64,000 bases of DNA from Acidobacteriota bacterium (lineage in GTDB: Bacteria; Acidobacteriota; Thermoanaerobaculia; Gp7-AA8): contig JACPDH010000001.1 in assembly GCA_016184115.1 (NCBI GenBank), positions 1 through 64,000 of the forward strand, in the 5' to 3' direction. Position 1 is the first letter of the stretch. The number at the start of each line of letters is the position of its first letter. The notes beneath the pieces were generated by a model. It worked only from the letters and a program-made list of their open reading frames with translations, was not told where the DNA came from and made no database searches. The translations under genes and the position numbers were made by a program. Below are positions 54,951 through 63,434 of the stretch, one piece after another.

Positions 54951-57614
54951 ATGGACAATACGAAACCCGAGCTCTCGACGCGATACTCCCCGGCAGAATT
55001 CGAACAGCGGTGGTACGCCGCGTGGGAAGCCGCCGGTTACTTCACACCCGACGCCTCGAGCACCAAGCCGAAATTCTCGATCGTCATCCCACCGCCGAAC
55101 GTCACCGGCCGGCTCCACATCGGCCACGCGCTGGTGAACACCCTCATCGACATCATTACCCGTTGGAAGCGGATGTCGGGATTCGAAGCGCTCTTCCTGC
55201 CGGGCACCGATCACGCCGGCATCGCGACGCAGATGGTCGTCGAGCGGGAGCTCGCGAAGCAGGGGCTCAGCCGCCACGACCTCGGCCGGGACGCGTTCGT
55301 CGAGAAGGTCTGGCAGTGGAAGAACGACCATGGCAACCAGATCAAAGACCAGCTCAAGAGGCTCGGTTGCTCCTGTGACTGGACCCGCGAGCGATTCACT
55401 CTCGACGAAGGGCTCTCGCATGCGGTCCGCACGGTATTCGTGAAGCTCTACGAGGATGGACTCATCTACCGCGACCTCGCGATGGTCAACTGGTGCCCGC
55501 GGTGCCACACGGCGATCTCCGACCTCGAGGTGGAATTCGAAGAACGCGACAGCAGGATCTGGTCGATCGAATACCCGCTGGCCGACGGGAGCGCTAGCCT
55601 AACCGTGGCGACGACCCGCCCCGAGACAATGCTCGGCGACACGGCCGTCGCAGTTCACCCCGACGACGAGCGCTACAAACACCTCATCGGCAAGATGGTG
55701 AAGCTTCCGCTCACCGGGCGCGAGATTCCCGTCGTCGGCGACGCGATTCTCGTCGACCCGGAGTTCGGCACCGGCGCCGTGAAAGTCACGCCGGCTCACG
55801 ACAAGAACGACTACGAGGCAGGTCAGCGCAACAAACTCGCGAGCATCCAGGTGATCAACGAGCTCGGTTTGATGACGGCGGCCGCCGGCGAGGCGTATGC
55901 ACGCCTGACGCGCGAGGAGGCGCGAACGAAGGTCGTCGCCGACCTCGAAGCGATCGGTCTGCTTCGCGACGCCAAGCCATACAAGAACTCGGTCGCCTTC
56001 TGCGCACGCTGCAGCACGATCGTCGAGCCGATGGTCTCGCGCCAGTGGTTCGTGAAGATCGAACCGCTCGCCAAGCCGGCGATCGAGGCGGTCCGCGACG
56101 GGCGCATCACGATCACGCCGTCGTCGTGGGACTCGACCTACTTCAACTGGATGGAGAACATTCACGACTGGTGCATTTCGCGCCAGCTCTGGTGGGGTCA
56201 TCGCATACCAGCCTTCACCTGCGGCGATTGCCAGCACGTGATGGTGGCGCTGGATAGTCCGGCATCGTGCTCGAAGTGCGGCTCGACGTCGATCTCGCAG
56301 GAGACCGACGTGCTCGACACGTGGTTCTCTTCGGCACTCTGGCCCTTCTCGACGATGGGATGGCCTAACGAGACGGACGACCTTCGCGCCTTCTACCCGA
56401 CGACGACGATGATCACCGGCTTCGACATCCTCTTCTTCTGGGTGGCGAGGATGATCATGGCAGGGCTTCGCTTCACCGGCGAGATCCCTTTCTCTCAGGT
56501 CTTTCTCAATGGCCTGGTGCGCGACGAGCACGGACAGAAGATGTCGAAAACGAAAGGGAACGTGATCGATCCGCTCGAGGTCGCCGACGAGTTCGGGGCC
56601 GACGCGGTGCGCTTCACGCTCGCGATTCTCTCGTCGGGGCGCGACATCCCGCTCGCGAAGAGCCGGATGCAGGGCTACGCTGCATTTGCGACGAAGACTT
56701 GGAATGCCGCTCGATTCGCGATGATGAATGTCGAGTCGACGCTGGCCGAATCGACCTCGGCATTCGACCACGCGAAGTTAGGGATCGTCGAGCGCTGGAT
56801 CCTCTCCCGCTGCAACGCGACGGCGCGCGACGTGAACCGTTCACTCGAGGCGTTCCGCTTTGACGAGGCGGCCAACGCCATCTATCAGTTCTTCTGGAAA
56901 GAGCTCTGCGACTGGTACATCGAGATGTCGAAGCCGGTGCTTTCGGGACGCGAGGGGACGCCCGAGGAGCAGCACCGCGCGAAAGCCGTTCTTCTCACGG
57001 TTCTCGACCGCGCGCTTCGGCTGCTTCATCCCTTCATGCCATTCATCACCGAAGAGATCTGGCAGAAACTCGGCCCGGCCGATCCGTCGATCATGACGGC
57101 AGCGTATCCAAAGCACGACGCGTCGCTCGATGACGCCGAGGCGGAGCGTGTGGTCGAGATCGTGCAGGGGATCGTCACGACGGTGCGCAACCTTCGCGCA
57201 AGCCGCGGCGTCCCGGGCAAGGAACGGTTGCGTCTTCACCTCAGGGCTGATGGCGCCGATCGCGCGGCCCTCGAGGCGACCGCGTACCTGCTGCGCGACA
57301 TGGCGAAGCTCTCCGAAGTCCGCTTCGACGGCACGGCGCCGGAGTCGGCGCACCGCGACGTCGTCGGCGGCGTCGAGCTCGCACTCGAGCTCCCGAAGAT
57401 CGAGATCTCCGCCGACGCGCTCGCGAAGATCGCAAAGGAGATCGAAGCGCTCGAGAAGGAGCTCGCGGGAGCCGAAGGACGGCTGTCGAATCGGCAGTTC
57501 GTGGAGAAGGCTCCGCCGCAGATCATCGCCGGAGCCAGGGCGCGACGACAGGAGATCATCGACCGGCTCGCGACGCTGCGGCAGAACGTCGCACCGGCCG
57601 GGACGGGTGAATGA
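54951..57614 (+). CDS. valS: Valyl-tRNA synthetase
   Basis: 887 residues, normal length. Class I synthetase charging tRNA-Val: NVTGRLHIGHAL holds the HIGH motif (about residue 50), the editing domain carries TTRPETMLGDTAVAVHP, and KMSKTKGNV is the KMSKS loop. CARCSTIVEPMVSRQWFVKI and TFWW-like SRQLWWGHRIPAF are typical. The C-terminal coiled coil (AKIAKEIEALEKELAGAEGR) is present. The start lacks a Shine-Dalgarno sequence. birA overlaps its stop by 4 nt. Confidence 0.96.
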   Translation: MDNTKPELSTRYSPAEFEQRWYAAWEAAGYFTPDASSTKPKFSIVIPPPNVTGRLHIGHALVNTLIDIITRWKRMSGFEALFLPGTDHAGIATQMVVERELAKQGLSRHDLGRDAFVEKVWQWKNDHGNQIKDQLKRLGCSCDWTRERFTLDEGLSHAVRTVFVKLYEDGLIYRDLAMVNWCPRCHTAISDLEVEFEERDSRIWSIEYPLADGSASLTVATTRPETMLGDTAVAVHPDDERYKHLIGKMVKLPLTGREIPVVGDAILVDPEFGTGAVKVTPAHDKNDYEAGQRNKLASIQVINELGLMTAAAGEAYARLTREEARTKVVADLEAIGLLRDAKPYKNSVAFCARCSTIVEPMVSRQWFVKIEPLAKPAIEAVRDGRITITPSSWDSTYFNWMENIHDWCISRQLWWGHRIPAFTCGDCQHVMVALDSPASCSKCGSTSISQETDVLDTWFSSALWPFSTMGWPNETDDLRAFYPTTTMITGFDILFFWVARMIMAGLRFTGEIPFSQVFLNGLVRDEHGQKMSKTKGNVIDPLEVADEFGADAVRFTLAILSSGRDIPLAKSRMQGYAAFATKTWNAARFAMMNVESTLAESTSAFDHAKLGIVERWILSRCNATARDVNRSLEAFRFDEAANAIYQFFWKELCDWYIEMSKPVLSGREGTPEEQHRAKAVLLTVLDRALRLLHPFMPFITEEIWQKLGPADPSIMTAAYPKHDASLDDAEAERVVEIVQGIVTTVRNLRASRGVPGKERLRLHLRADGADRAALEATAYLLRDMAKLSEVRFDGTAPESAHRDVVGGVELALELPKIEISADALAKIAKEIEALEKELAGAEGRLSNRQFVEKAPPQIIAGARARRQEIIDRLATLRQNVAPAGTGE

Positions 57615-58384
57615 TGGAGTCGATCGACGTCCGGGCGCTCGCTTCGCGCCTCTCGACGATCGAATCGGTCGTGCAAATGTCGTGTGCGACGTCGACGAAC
57701 ACGCTCGTGCGGCGAATCGCCGACGAATGCATGCAGAACGACATCAGAATCCCGGAGGCGATCATCATCGCCGGCGAGCAGCGCGAAGGGCGCGGACGCG
57801 GCGAGCGCACCTGGCACTCTCCCGCCGGTAAGGGCATCTATGCAACGGCGCTCCACGCGCTTCCGGCTACGCACGTCGGAATTCTCCCCCTCCGGATCGC
57901 CTGCATGGTGGCGAGCTTCCTTCGAGAGGCGTACGCGATCGACGCACGGATCAAGTGGCCTAACGACATCCTCGTCGACGGGCGCAAGATCGCCGGAATC
58001 CTGATCGAGGCGCGCATCCAGGGAGCCGGGGCGTATGCGATGATCGGCGTCGGCATCAATGTCTTCCCGAGCGACGCAGCGCCGGCGAGCGCCGTGTCGA
58101 TTGAGCAGGTCTCGAAGCGCGACGCGATCGACCTCCGCTCCGCGACGATCGCATTCGTCGAGCAGATCGACCGTGAGCTCGCTCGCAACCCGCCGGCCAG
58201 CGAGGCGATCGCGCGCTGGCGAGAGCTGAGCGCGCACAAGGAAGGCGATCGTGTGAGCTGCCACGTCGGCACGAGCCTCGTCGAAGGAACCTGGTATGGG
58301 ATTGACGACGCGGGGCGCGCGCAGATTCGCCGAGGCAGCGAGACCATTGTGATTGCCGCGGGCGACATCGTTCCGATCGGGTGA
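57611..58384 (+). CDS. birA: Biotin-[acetyl-CoA-carboxylase] ligase, HTH-less
   Basis: 257 residues. Attaches biotin to the carboxyl-carrier protein. EQREGRGRGERTWHSPAGKG is the biotinyl-AMP loop; KWPNDILVDGRKIAGILIEA and GVGINVF follow, with a small SH3-like C-terminal domain (GDRVSCHVGTSLVEGTWYGI). The N-terminal repressor HTH of the E. coli protein is absent, so this is a monofunctional ligase. It overlaps valS (ATGA) and is probably translated with it. Confidence 0.92.
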   Translation: MMESIDVRALASRLSTIESVVQMSCATSTNTLVRRIADECMQNDIRIPEAIIIAGEQREGRGRGERTWHSPAGKGIYATALHALPATHVGILPLRIACMVASFLREAYAIDARIKWPNDILVDGRKIAGILIEARIQGAGAYAMIGVGINVFPSDAAPASAVSIEQVSKRDAIDLRSATIAFVEQIDRELARNPPASEAIARWRELSAHKEGDRVSCHVGTSLVEGTWYGIDDAGRAQIRRGSETIVIAAGDIVPIG

Positions 58385-58435
58385 AGGCGGGGCACCACGC
58401 AGGGAGCTCCTTCCTACGCCTCACCCGCAGCTTGT

Positions 58436-58574
58436 CGTTCCGATCCCGCGAAGCGGGAGAGGAACCTCTCAGGCCGGTAGCAGCGAAACCTCAGCTGGCC
58501 AGTCGGGACTCCACTGCTCCAGAGTACGAGCCTGAGCGGTCCATCCTCTCCCGCTTCGCGGGATCGTCGGGACG
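58436..58574. repeat. Long inverted repeat with GCGAAGCG core, copy 1
   Basis: Left arm 58436-58479 and right arm 58525-58574. A 23-nt stretch of the left arm (58441-58463) recurs exactly, inverted, in the right arm, followed by ACC(T/G)CTCAGGC in both. Each arm also contains its own small hairpin TCCCGCGAAGCGGGA. It lies between birA and coaX in a 273-bp gap without a gene. It shares its plan with 63256-63372. Confidence 0.9.
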
Positions 58575-58657
58575 ACATCACGAACAGGTGGCGCATGCCG
58601 CCATGCGTCACGACTTGCTCTCTTCACGGCACCAACCCCTCCCTGCGATAGAATCGA

Positions 58658-59458
58658 ATGCCGGTCATCGCCATGGAAACGCTGCTCGTCATCGACGTTG
58701 GCAATTCCAACATCGTGCTCGGCGTATTCGCCGGCGATGCGCTGGTGAATTCCTGGCGCCTCGCGACCTCGCGCGACCGTACGGCGGACGAGTACGGCAT
58801 CCTCGCCACGCAGTTGCTCGGCGAAGAAGCGCGTCGCGGCATCGGCGGCGCAATCGTCTCCTCCGTCGTTCCGCCGCTCCATTACACGATTCGTACGATG
58901 GTCCAGAGTTGCTTCGGCATCGACCCGGTGTTCGTCGAGCCGGGCATCAAAACGGGCCTCTCGATCAAAACCGAGAATCCGCTCGAAGTGGGCGCCGATC
59001 GGATCGTCAATGCCGTGGCCGCGCATCACATCTACGGCGGCGCGTCGATCGTCGTCGACTTCGGTACCGCCACGACATTCGACCTCGTCACCGCCAAGGG
59101 AGAATATCGAGGAGGCGTAATCGCTCCCGGACTCACGATCTCCGCGGAGGCACTCTTCACGCGTGCCGCACGACTTCCTCGCGTCGAGATTCGAAGGCCA
59201 GCGCACTTGATCGGCACCAACACGGTCGCGAGTATGCAATCGGGCCTCTTCTGGGGCTACGTCAGTCTGGTCGAGGGGATCATCCGGCGAATCCGCGAAG
59301 AAGAGCCTTCGGTCGAACGGGTCGTGGCGACGGGAGCCCTTGCGCCGCTGATCCACGAAGAGGCGCGATCGATCGACCTCGTCGATCTCGAACTGACGCT
59401 CAAGGGATTGAAACTCATCTACGAGCGCAATGCGAAAGGCCGGGGCCGGCGAGGCTGA
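58658..59458 (+). CDS. coaX: Type III pantothenate kinase
   Basis: 266 residues (261 if the fifth-codon-later ATG at 58673 is used; LLVIDVGNSNIVLGVFAG starts right after it). Phosphorylates pantothenate, first step of CoA synthesis. IDVGNSN (ATP site), EPGIKTGLSIKTENPLEVGA, GADRIVNAVAAHHIYGG and VVDFGTATTFDLVT with the C-terminal GLFWGYVSLVEGIIRRIREE fit the family. Stop and next ATG overlap as TGATG. Neither start has a good Shine-Dalgarno sequence. Confidence 0.93.
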   Translation: MPVIAMETLLVIDVGNSNIVLGVFAGDALVNSWRLATSRDRTADEYGILATQLLGEEARRGIGGAIVSSVVPPLHYTIRTMVQSCFGIDPVFVEPGIKTGLSIKTENPLEVGADRIVNAVAAHHIYGGASIVVDFGTATTFDLVTAKGEYRGGVIAPGLTISAEALFTRAARLPRVEIRRPAHLIGTNTVASMQSGLFWGYVSLVEGIIRRIREEEPSVERVVATGALAPLIHEEARSIDLVDLELTLKGLKLIYERNAKGRGRRG

Positions 59459-61086
59459 TGAAACGGTTGATCACCCTCGCCGGGCTGCTCGTCGCCGCGC
59501 CGCTGTTCGGCGGCGGCACGAGCACGACGAAGCAGACCGCGGTGTCGGCGAGCTCACGCTACGCGACAGCGGCCGCACTCGCCGTGCTGGGTGAAAAAGG
59601 CAATGCGGCCGATGCGGCGATCGCCGCAGCGTTCGTTCTCGCGGTCGCGCGACCCGACGCGGCGGGCGTCGGAGGCGGAGGGATGCTCGTCTACCATGAG
59701 CGCGATCGGAAGGCGACGTGGGTCGTCGATTTCCGCGAGGCGGCGCCAGCGAAGCTCCCGCCTGTCCCGAAAGAGGGCCCGTTGACGGGGGTGAGTGCAG
59801 CCGCGATGCCCGGATTGGTCCGTGGGCTCTCCGATGTGCACACGCGATTCGGCTCGCGACCCTGGAAGGAGCTCGTACTTCCCGCGTCCCGCCTCGCGGA
59901 AGAAGGGATCATCGTCGACGCCGCTCTGTCGGGCGCGATCGGGAAGGGCCTCGATTCGGGAAGGTTCGATCCGCAGGCAGCGGTGATCTTTGCACCGGAC
60001 AATAAAGCGCCCCGAGCGGGCGATCGACTGACCCAGAAGCAGCTCGCGACAACGCTCGCCAAAATCGCGAGCGGCGCCGACACGTTCGTTGACGGAGCCC
60101 TTGCGATCCGGATCTCCGATGCGAGCGCCAAAACCGGCGGCTCGCTCGCGCTTCGCGATTTCCGCGAATACCGGTCTGAGGTTCGCGCCCCTTTGAGCGT
60201 CCAGGCAGGTGCGTATTCGCTCGTCCCAGTTCCTCCGCCGTCGACGGGAGGGCTCATCCTCGCTTCGACGCTCGCAATCGCCAGCGGACTCGACCTGGGG
60301 CGTGAAGGAGCGGAGAGCGCACGGTTCATCCACCTCGTCTCCGAGAGCGCGCGACGGGCGATGCTCGACGCGCGACGCGACGTAGGTGATCCCGCGTACA
60401 CGCGGGTCGCTCTCGACAAGATCCTCGCGCCCGAACGGCTTCGCCTCTGGCGCGAATCGATTGACCTCGAGCGCGCGACGCCGACGAGGAACCTGCTGCC
60501 TCCAGCGGGGGCGCACACGGCTCACATCGCCGTGATCGACGCACGCGGGAACGTCGCGTCACTCACCCTCTCCCTCAGCGGCGAGTTCGGCTGTGGCTGG
60601 GTCGCCGGCGACACCGGAATTCTCCTCAACGGCGCGATGAACGATTTCCAGGCGACGGTCGCGACCCTCGAGGCCGAGACGACCGCTCCGCTTCCGCCTA
60701 ACGCCATGGAGCCGAAAAAGCGCCCCGCGACCCTGATAGCGCCATGCATACTCTTCTTCGACGGAAAGCCGCGCATGGCGATCGGCGCCGCTGGCGGAGA
60801 GGCGATTCCGCACATCGTCCTCGCGGTCCTGCTCCGCTACGCGAGCTTTGGCCAGTCGCTTCCCGATGCGATCGCCGCACCGAGGATTTTTCGCACCGAG
60901 GCGAGCGACCAACTCGTGTGTGAGAAAGATCGCTGGCCGGCGGAGACACTCGCGCCGCTTCGCTCGATGGGGCACGGAGTCGAGCTCCGCGACGCCATCG
61001 GCGAAGTCAACGCCATACTCGTCACGGATTCGGGGCTGGTCGCAGTCGCCGATCCGCGCGGACAAGGAGCCACGGGTGGGAACTGA
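59458..61086 (+). CDS. ggt: Gamma-glutamyltranspeptidase-family Ntn hydrolase
   Basis: 542 residues with signal-like start (MKRLITLAGLLVAAPLFGGG). Proenzyme cut before the catalytic Thr354 in AHTAHIAVIDARGN; the family norm is TTH, here T-A-H. GGGGMLVYHERDRK, PPPSTGGLILAS and GAAGGEAIPHIVLAVLLRYA are the expected loops; FGCGWVAGDTGILLNGAMND follows the nucleophile. Periplasmic glutathione or gamma-glutamyl peptide hydrolysis is likely; the second-Thr change leaves substrate range open. Coupled to coaX by a 1-nt overlap. Confidence 0.88.
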   Translation: MKRLITLAGLLVAAPLFGGGTSTTKQTAVSASSRYATAAALAVLGEKGNAADAAIAAAFVLAVARPDAAGVGGGGMLVYHERDRKATWVVDFREAAPAKLPPVPKEGPLTGVSAAAMPGLVRGLSDVHTRFGSRPWKELVLPASRLAEEGIIVDAALSGAIGKGLDSGRFDPQAAVIFAPDNKAPRAGDRLTQKQLATTLAKIASGADTFVDGALAIRISDASAKTGGSLALRDFREYRSEVRAPLSVQAGAYSLVPVPPPSTGGLILASTLAIASGLDLGREGAESARFIHLVSESARRAMLDARRDVGDPAYTRVALDKILAPERLRLWRESIDLERATPTRNLLPPAGAHTAHIAVIDARGNVASLTLSLSGEFGCGWVAGDTGILLNGAMNDFQATVATLEAETTAPLPPNAMEPKKRPATLIAPCILFFDGKPRMAIGAAGGEAIPHIVLAVLLRYASFGQSLPDAIAAPRIFRTEASDQLVCEKDRWPAETLAPLRSMGHGVELRDAIGEVNAILVTDSGLVAVADPRGQGATGGN

Positions 61087-61801
61087 TGCACAGCTTCAAA
61101 TGAAGATCGATGCCGCGGCGGAAGCGCTGAAGGAAGTGCAGTCGGGAATGACGCTCGGTCTCGGCACCGGCTCCACAGCACGGGAGTTCGTCCGGCTTCT
61201 CGGAGAGAAAATTGCGACGGGCGAGCTCGCTTCGATCCGCGCCCTCTGTACCTCGGTCGAGACCGAACGCCAGGCGGCCGGCTGCGGCGTCGAGATCCTC
61301 GAGCCGAAGCATCTGCCGGAGATCGCGCTCGCGGTCGACGGCGCGGACGAGATCGACCCCGAGCTCCGACTCGTCAAAGGGCTCGGAGGCGCGCTCCTCC
61401 GCGAAAAGATCGTCGAACAGGCTTCCGCCCGTTTCGTCGTCATCGCCGACGAAACGAAGCTCGTCGATCGCCTGGGTCGCGGCGTGCTCCCCGTCGAGGT
61501 CACGCGGTTCGCCATGCCACTCCTCGAAGAACGATTCCGCCGGATGGGAATCGACCCGAAGCTGCGCGCGAAGAACGGCGAGCCTTTCACGACTGACGAA
61601 CAGCACCTCATCCTCGACGTGAGACTCCCCGCGGGCCGCGACATGGCCGATTTCGTCGACGAGCTCGTCCGATTTGCAGGCGTTGTCGACACCGGGTTCT
61701 TTCCGTTCGAGGCGACGGAAGCGATCGTGGCAACGCCGGCTGGACCGAGGAGGCTTCGCCGCGGCGAGGCGAGCCGGTCGGGCTTCAGGCATCCGTCGTA
61801 A
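61076..61801 (+). CDS. rpiA: Ribose-5-phosphate isomerase A
   Basis: 241 residues from the GTG at 61076: GGAG lies 6-8 nt upstream and the usual N-terminal helix (QLQMKIDAAAEALKEVQSG) is retained; the ATG at 61100 has no ribosome site. Interconverts ribose- and ribulose-5-phosphate. GLGTGSTAREFVRLL, VDGADEIDPELRLVKGLGGALLREKI and GFFPFEATEAIVATP are diagnostic. It overlaps the end of ggt by 11 nt. Confidence 0.93.
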   Translation: MGTDAQLQMKIDAAAEALKEVQSGMTLGLGTGSTAREFVRLLGEKIATGELASIRALCTSVETERQAAGCGVEILEPKHLPEIALAVDGADEIDPELRLVKGLGGALLREKIVEQASARFVVIADETKLVDRLGRGVLPVEVTRFAMPLLEERFRRMGIDPKLRAKNGEPFTTDEQHLILDVRLPAGRDMADFVDELVRFAGVVDTGFFPFEATEAIVATPAGPRRLRRGEASRSGFRHPS

Positions 61802-61827
61802 CGAGCGAGGCCATCTGAACTGCGCAT

Positions 61828-61858
61828 GCGTCCGCTCGTGCCCGCTTTCGGCGGACGC
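61828..61858 (+). terminator. Hairpin after rpiA
   Basis: GCGTCCGC pairs with GCGGACGC across a 15-nt loop, 27 nt past the stop. No T-run; possible terminator. Confidence 0.5.
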
Positions 61859-61896
61859 GCGAAGGCTCCGCTTTCGCACAGCCACATCACTACCCG

Positions 61897-61945
61897 TTCC
61901 GCGTTTCGCCTTTCCCCCGCCTTCCGCACTCCGCGTTTCGCGTTT
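61897..61945. repeat. Heptad-repeat arm (element G, one-sided)
   Basis: Seven 7-nt units: TTCCGCG, TTTCGCC, TTTCCCC, CGCCTTC, CGCACTC, CGCGTTT, CGCGTTT. Same style as elements C and F, but no opposing arm is seen. It lies in the livJ upstream region; TACAAT at about 61965 may be the livJ -10. Confidence 0.65.
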
Positions 61946-61999
61946 CCCTCATGTATTTGCTGCTACAATCGCCCGCCAATCCGCACGCAAAGGTGACCT

Positions 62000-63226
62000 A
62001 TGAAGATCGACCGGATCATTCCCGCCGTGATTGCAGCCTCGTCCATTCTGCTGTTCGGCTGCCCGCCGAAGGAGTCTGGCGGAGGGGGCGCCGCATCGGG
62101 TGAGATCGTCATCGGCCACCTCGCGTCGATGACGGGAGGCCAGGCGACGTTCGGCCAGCAGACCGATCAGGGGATCCGCCTCGCGCTCGAGGAGATCAAC
62201 GCGGCAGGGGGAGTCAAGGGGCGGATGATTCGCATCATCACCGAGGACACGCAGTCGAAGCAGGAAGAAGCTGCGACCGCGGTGTCGAAGCTGATCTCGC
62301 GCGACAACGTGACTGCAATCCTCGGCGAGATCGCCTCCTCGAACTCGCTCGCTGCGGGGCCCATCGCGCAGCAGAACAAGATCCCGATGGTCTCTCCCGG
62401 TTCCACGAATCCGGCCGTGACCGAAAAGGGCGACTACATTTTCCGGATCTGCTTCATCGATCCATACCAGGGCGAGGCGCTCGCGAAGTACGTGGCGAAC
62501 GATATGAAGCTCACGCGCGCGGCAATCCTCCGCGACGTCAAGAGCGATTATTCGATGGGGCTCGCTGACTTTTTCAAGAACACCTTCACGCAACTCGGTG
62601 GGACGATCGTCGCCGACTCGAGTTACGCCGGGGGTGACAGCGACTTCAAGTCACAGCTGACGACGATCAAATCTCAGAAGCCCGAGTTGATCTTCGTCCC
62701 CGGCTACTACACCGAGATCGGCCAGATCGCGGTGCAGGCGCGCGACCTCGGCATCACGGTGCCGCTCGTCGGAGGCGATGGCTGGGAGTCGCCGAAGCTG
62801 ATCGAGATCGGCGGCAAGGCCCTCGAAGGCTGCTTCTACTCGAACCACTACCATGTCGACGATCCGTCGCCCGCCGTTCATCAATTCGTCGCCTCCTATG
62901 AGAAGAAGTACGGCGCGAAACCTGATGCGATGGCCGCACTCGGCTACGATTCGATGAAGTTCCTTGCCGCGGCGATGGAGCGCGCGGCGAACCTCGAAGG
63001 GCCGACGCTGCGCGACGAGATCGCCAAGACCGCCGACTTCCAGGGAGTGACCGGCACGATCACTCTCGGTCCCGATCGCAATCCTCTCAACAAGAAGCTC
63101 GTCGTACTCGAGATCAAGGACGGCAATCTCGTCCTGCGCGCGACGGTCGACCCCGCGGCCGGCGCCGCGCTGGCGGTGACCGAGAGCGCGCCGGCGACCG
63201 GAACGGAGACGACGACGGCGAAGTAG
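62000..63226 (+). CDS. livJ: Branched-chain amino-acid-type ABC transporter substrate-binding lipoprotein
   Basis: 408 residues of the Leu/Ile/Val-binding (Peripla_BP_6) family. Lipobox LLFGC at about residue 21 and a Gly-rich linker precede EIVIGHLASMTGGQATFGQQ. GIRLALEEINAAGGVKGRMI, ILGEIASSNSLAAGPIAQQN and VSPGSTNPAVTEKGDYIFRI are standard. The C-terminal tail after about residue 380 is low-complexity (Thr/Ala). AGGTGA precedes the ATG. With the permease downstream it forms the start of a liv operon; the actual ligand may be an amino acid, amide or small peptide. Confidence 0.93.
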   Translation: MKIDRIIPAVIAASSILLFGCPPKESGGGGAASGEIVIGHLASMTGGQATFGQQTDQGIRLALEEINAAGGVKGRMIRIITEDTQSKQEEAATAVSKLISRDNVTAILGEIASSNSLAAGPIAQQNKIPMVSPGSTNPAVTEKGDYIFRICFIDPYQGEALAKYVANDMKLTRAAILRDVKSDYSMGLADFFKNTFTQLGGTIVADSSYAGGDSDFKSQLTTIKSQKPELIFVPGYYTEIGQIAVQARDLGITVPLVGGDGWESPKLIEIGGKALEGCFYSNHYHVDDPSPAVHQFVASYEKKYGAKPDAMAALGYDSMKFLAAAMERAANLEGPTLRDEIAKTADFQGVTGTITLGPDRNPLNKKLVVLEIKDGNLVLRATVDPAAGAALAVTESAPATGTETTTAK

Positions 63227-63255
63227 GCAGAAACTCGATGCAGACGCGTAAGGGT

Positions 63256-63372
63256 CGTCCCGAGCGAAGCGAGCGACCTCGCAGGCTGGTACAGACGAAC
63301 TCTTTCTCGAAGGAAACGCGTGTCGGCTCCACGAGCTACCAGCCTGAGAGGTCCCTCGCTTCGCTCAGGACG
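63256..63372. repeat. Long inverted repeat with GCGAAGCG core, copy 2
   Basis: Left arm 63256-63291 and right arm 63337-63372 are 36-nt inverted copies with three mismatches by hand count; the core reads GAGCGAAGCGAG and the inner end AGGCTGGTA. The spacer is 45 nt. It sits between livJ and livH, where stable hairpins often set the ratio of binding protein to permease. Confidence 0.92.
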
Positions 63373-63434
63373 TCAAGCTCGATCGGGCGGCGTACGCCGT
63401 CGAAACATCCCTAAGCGATCGCCAGAGAATCCGA

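Noticed and set aside
58381-59457. Open frame continuing upstream of the gamma-glutamyltranspeptidase through coaX
   Set aside because: It is in a different frame from coaX, has no homology-like sequence, and ggt has its own ATG overlapping the coaX stop.
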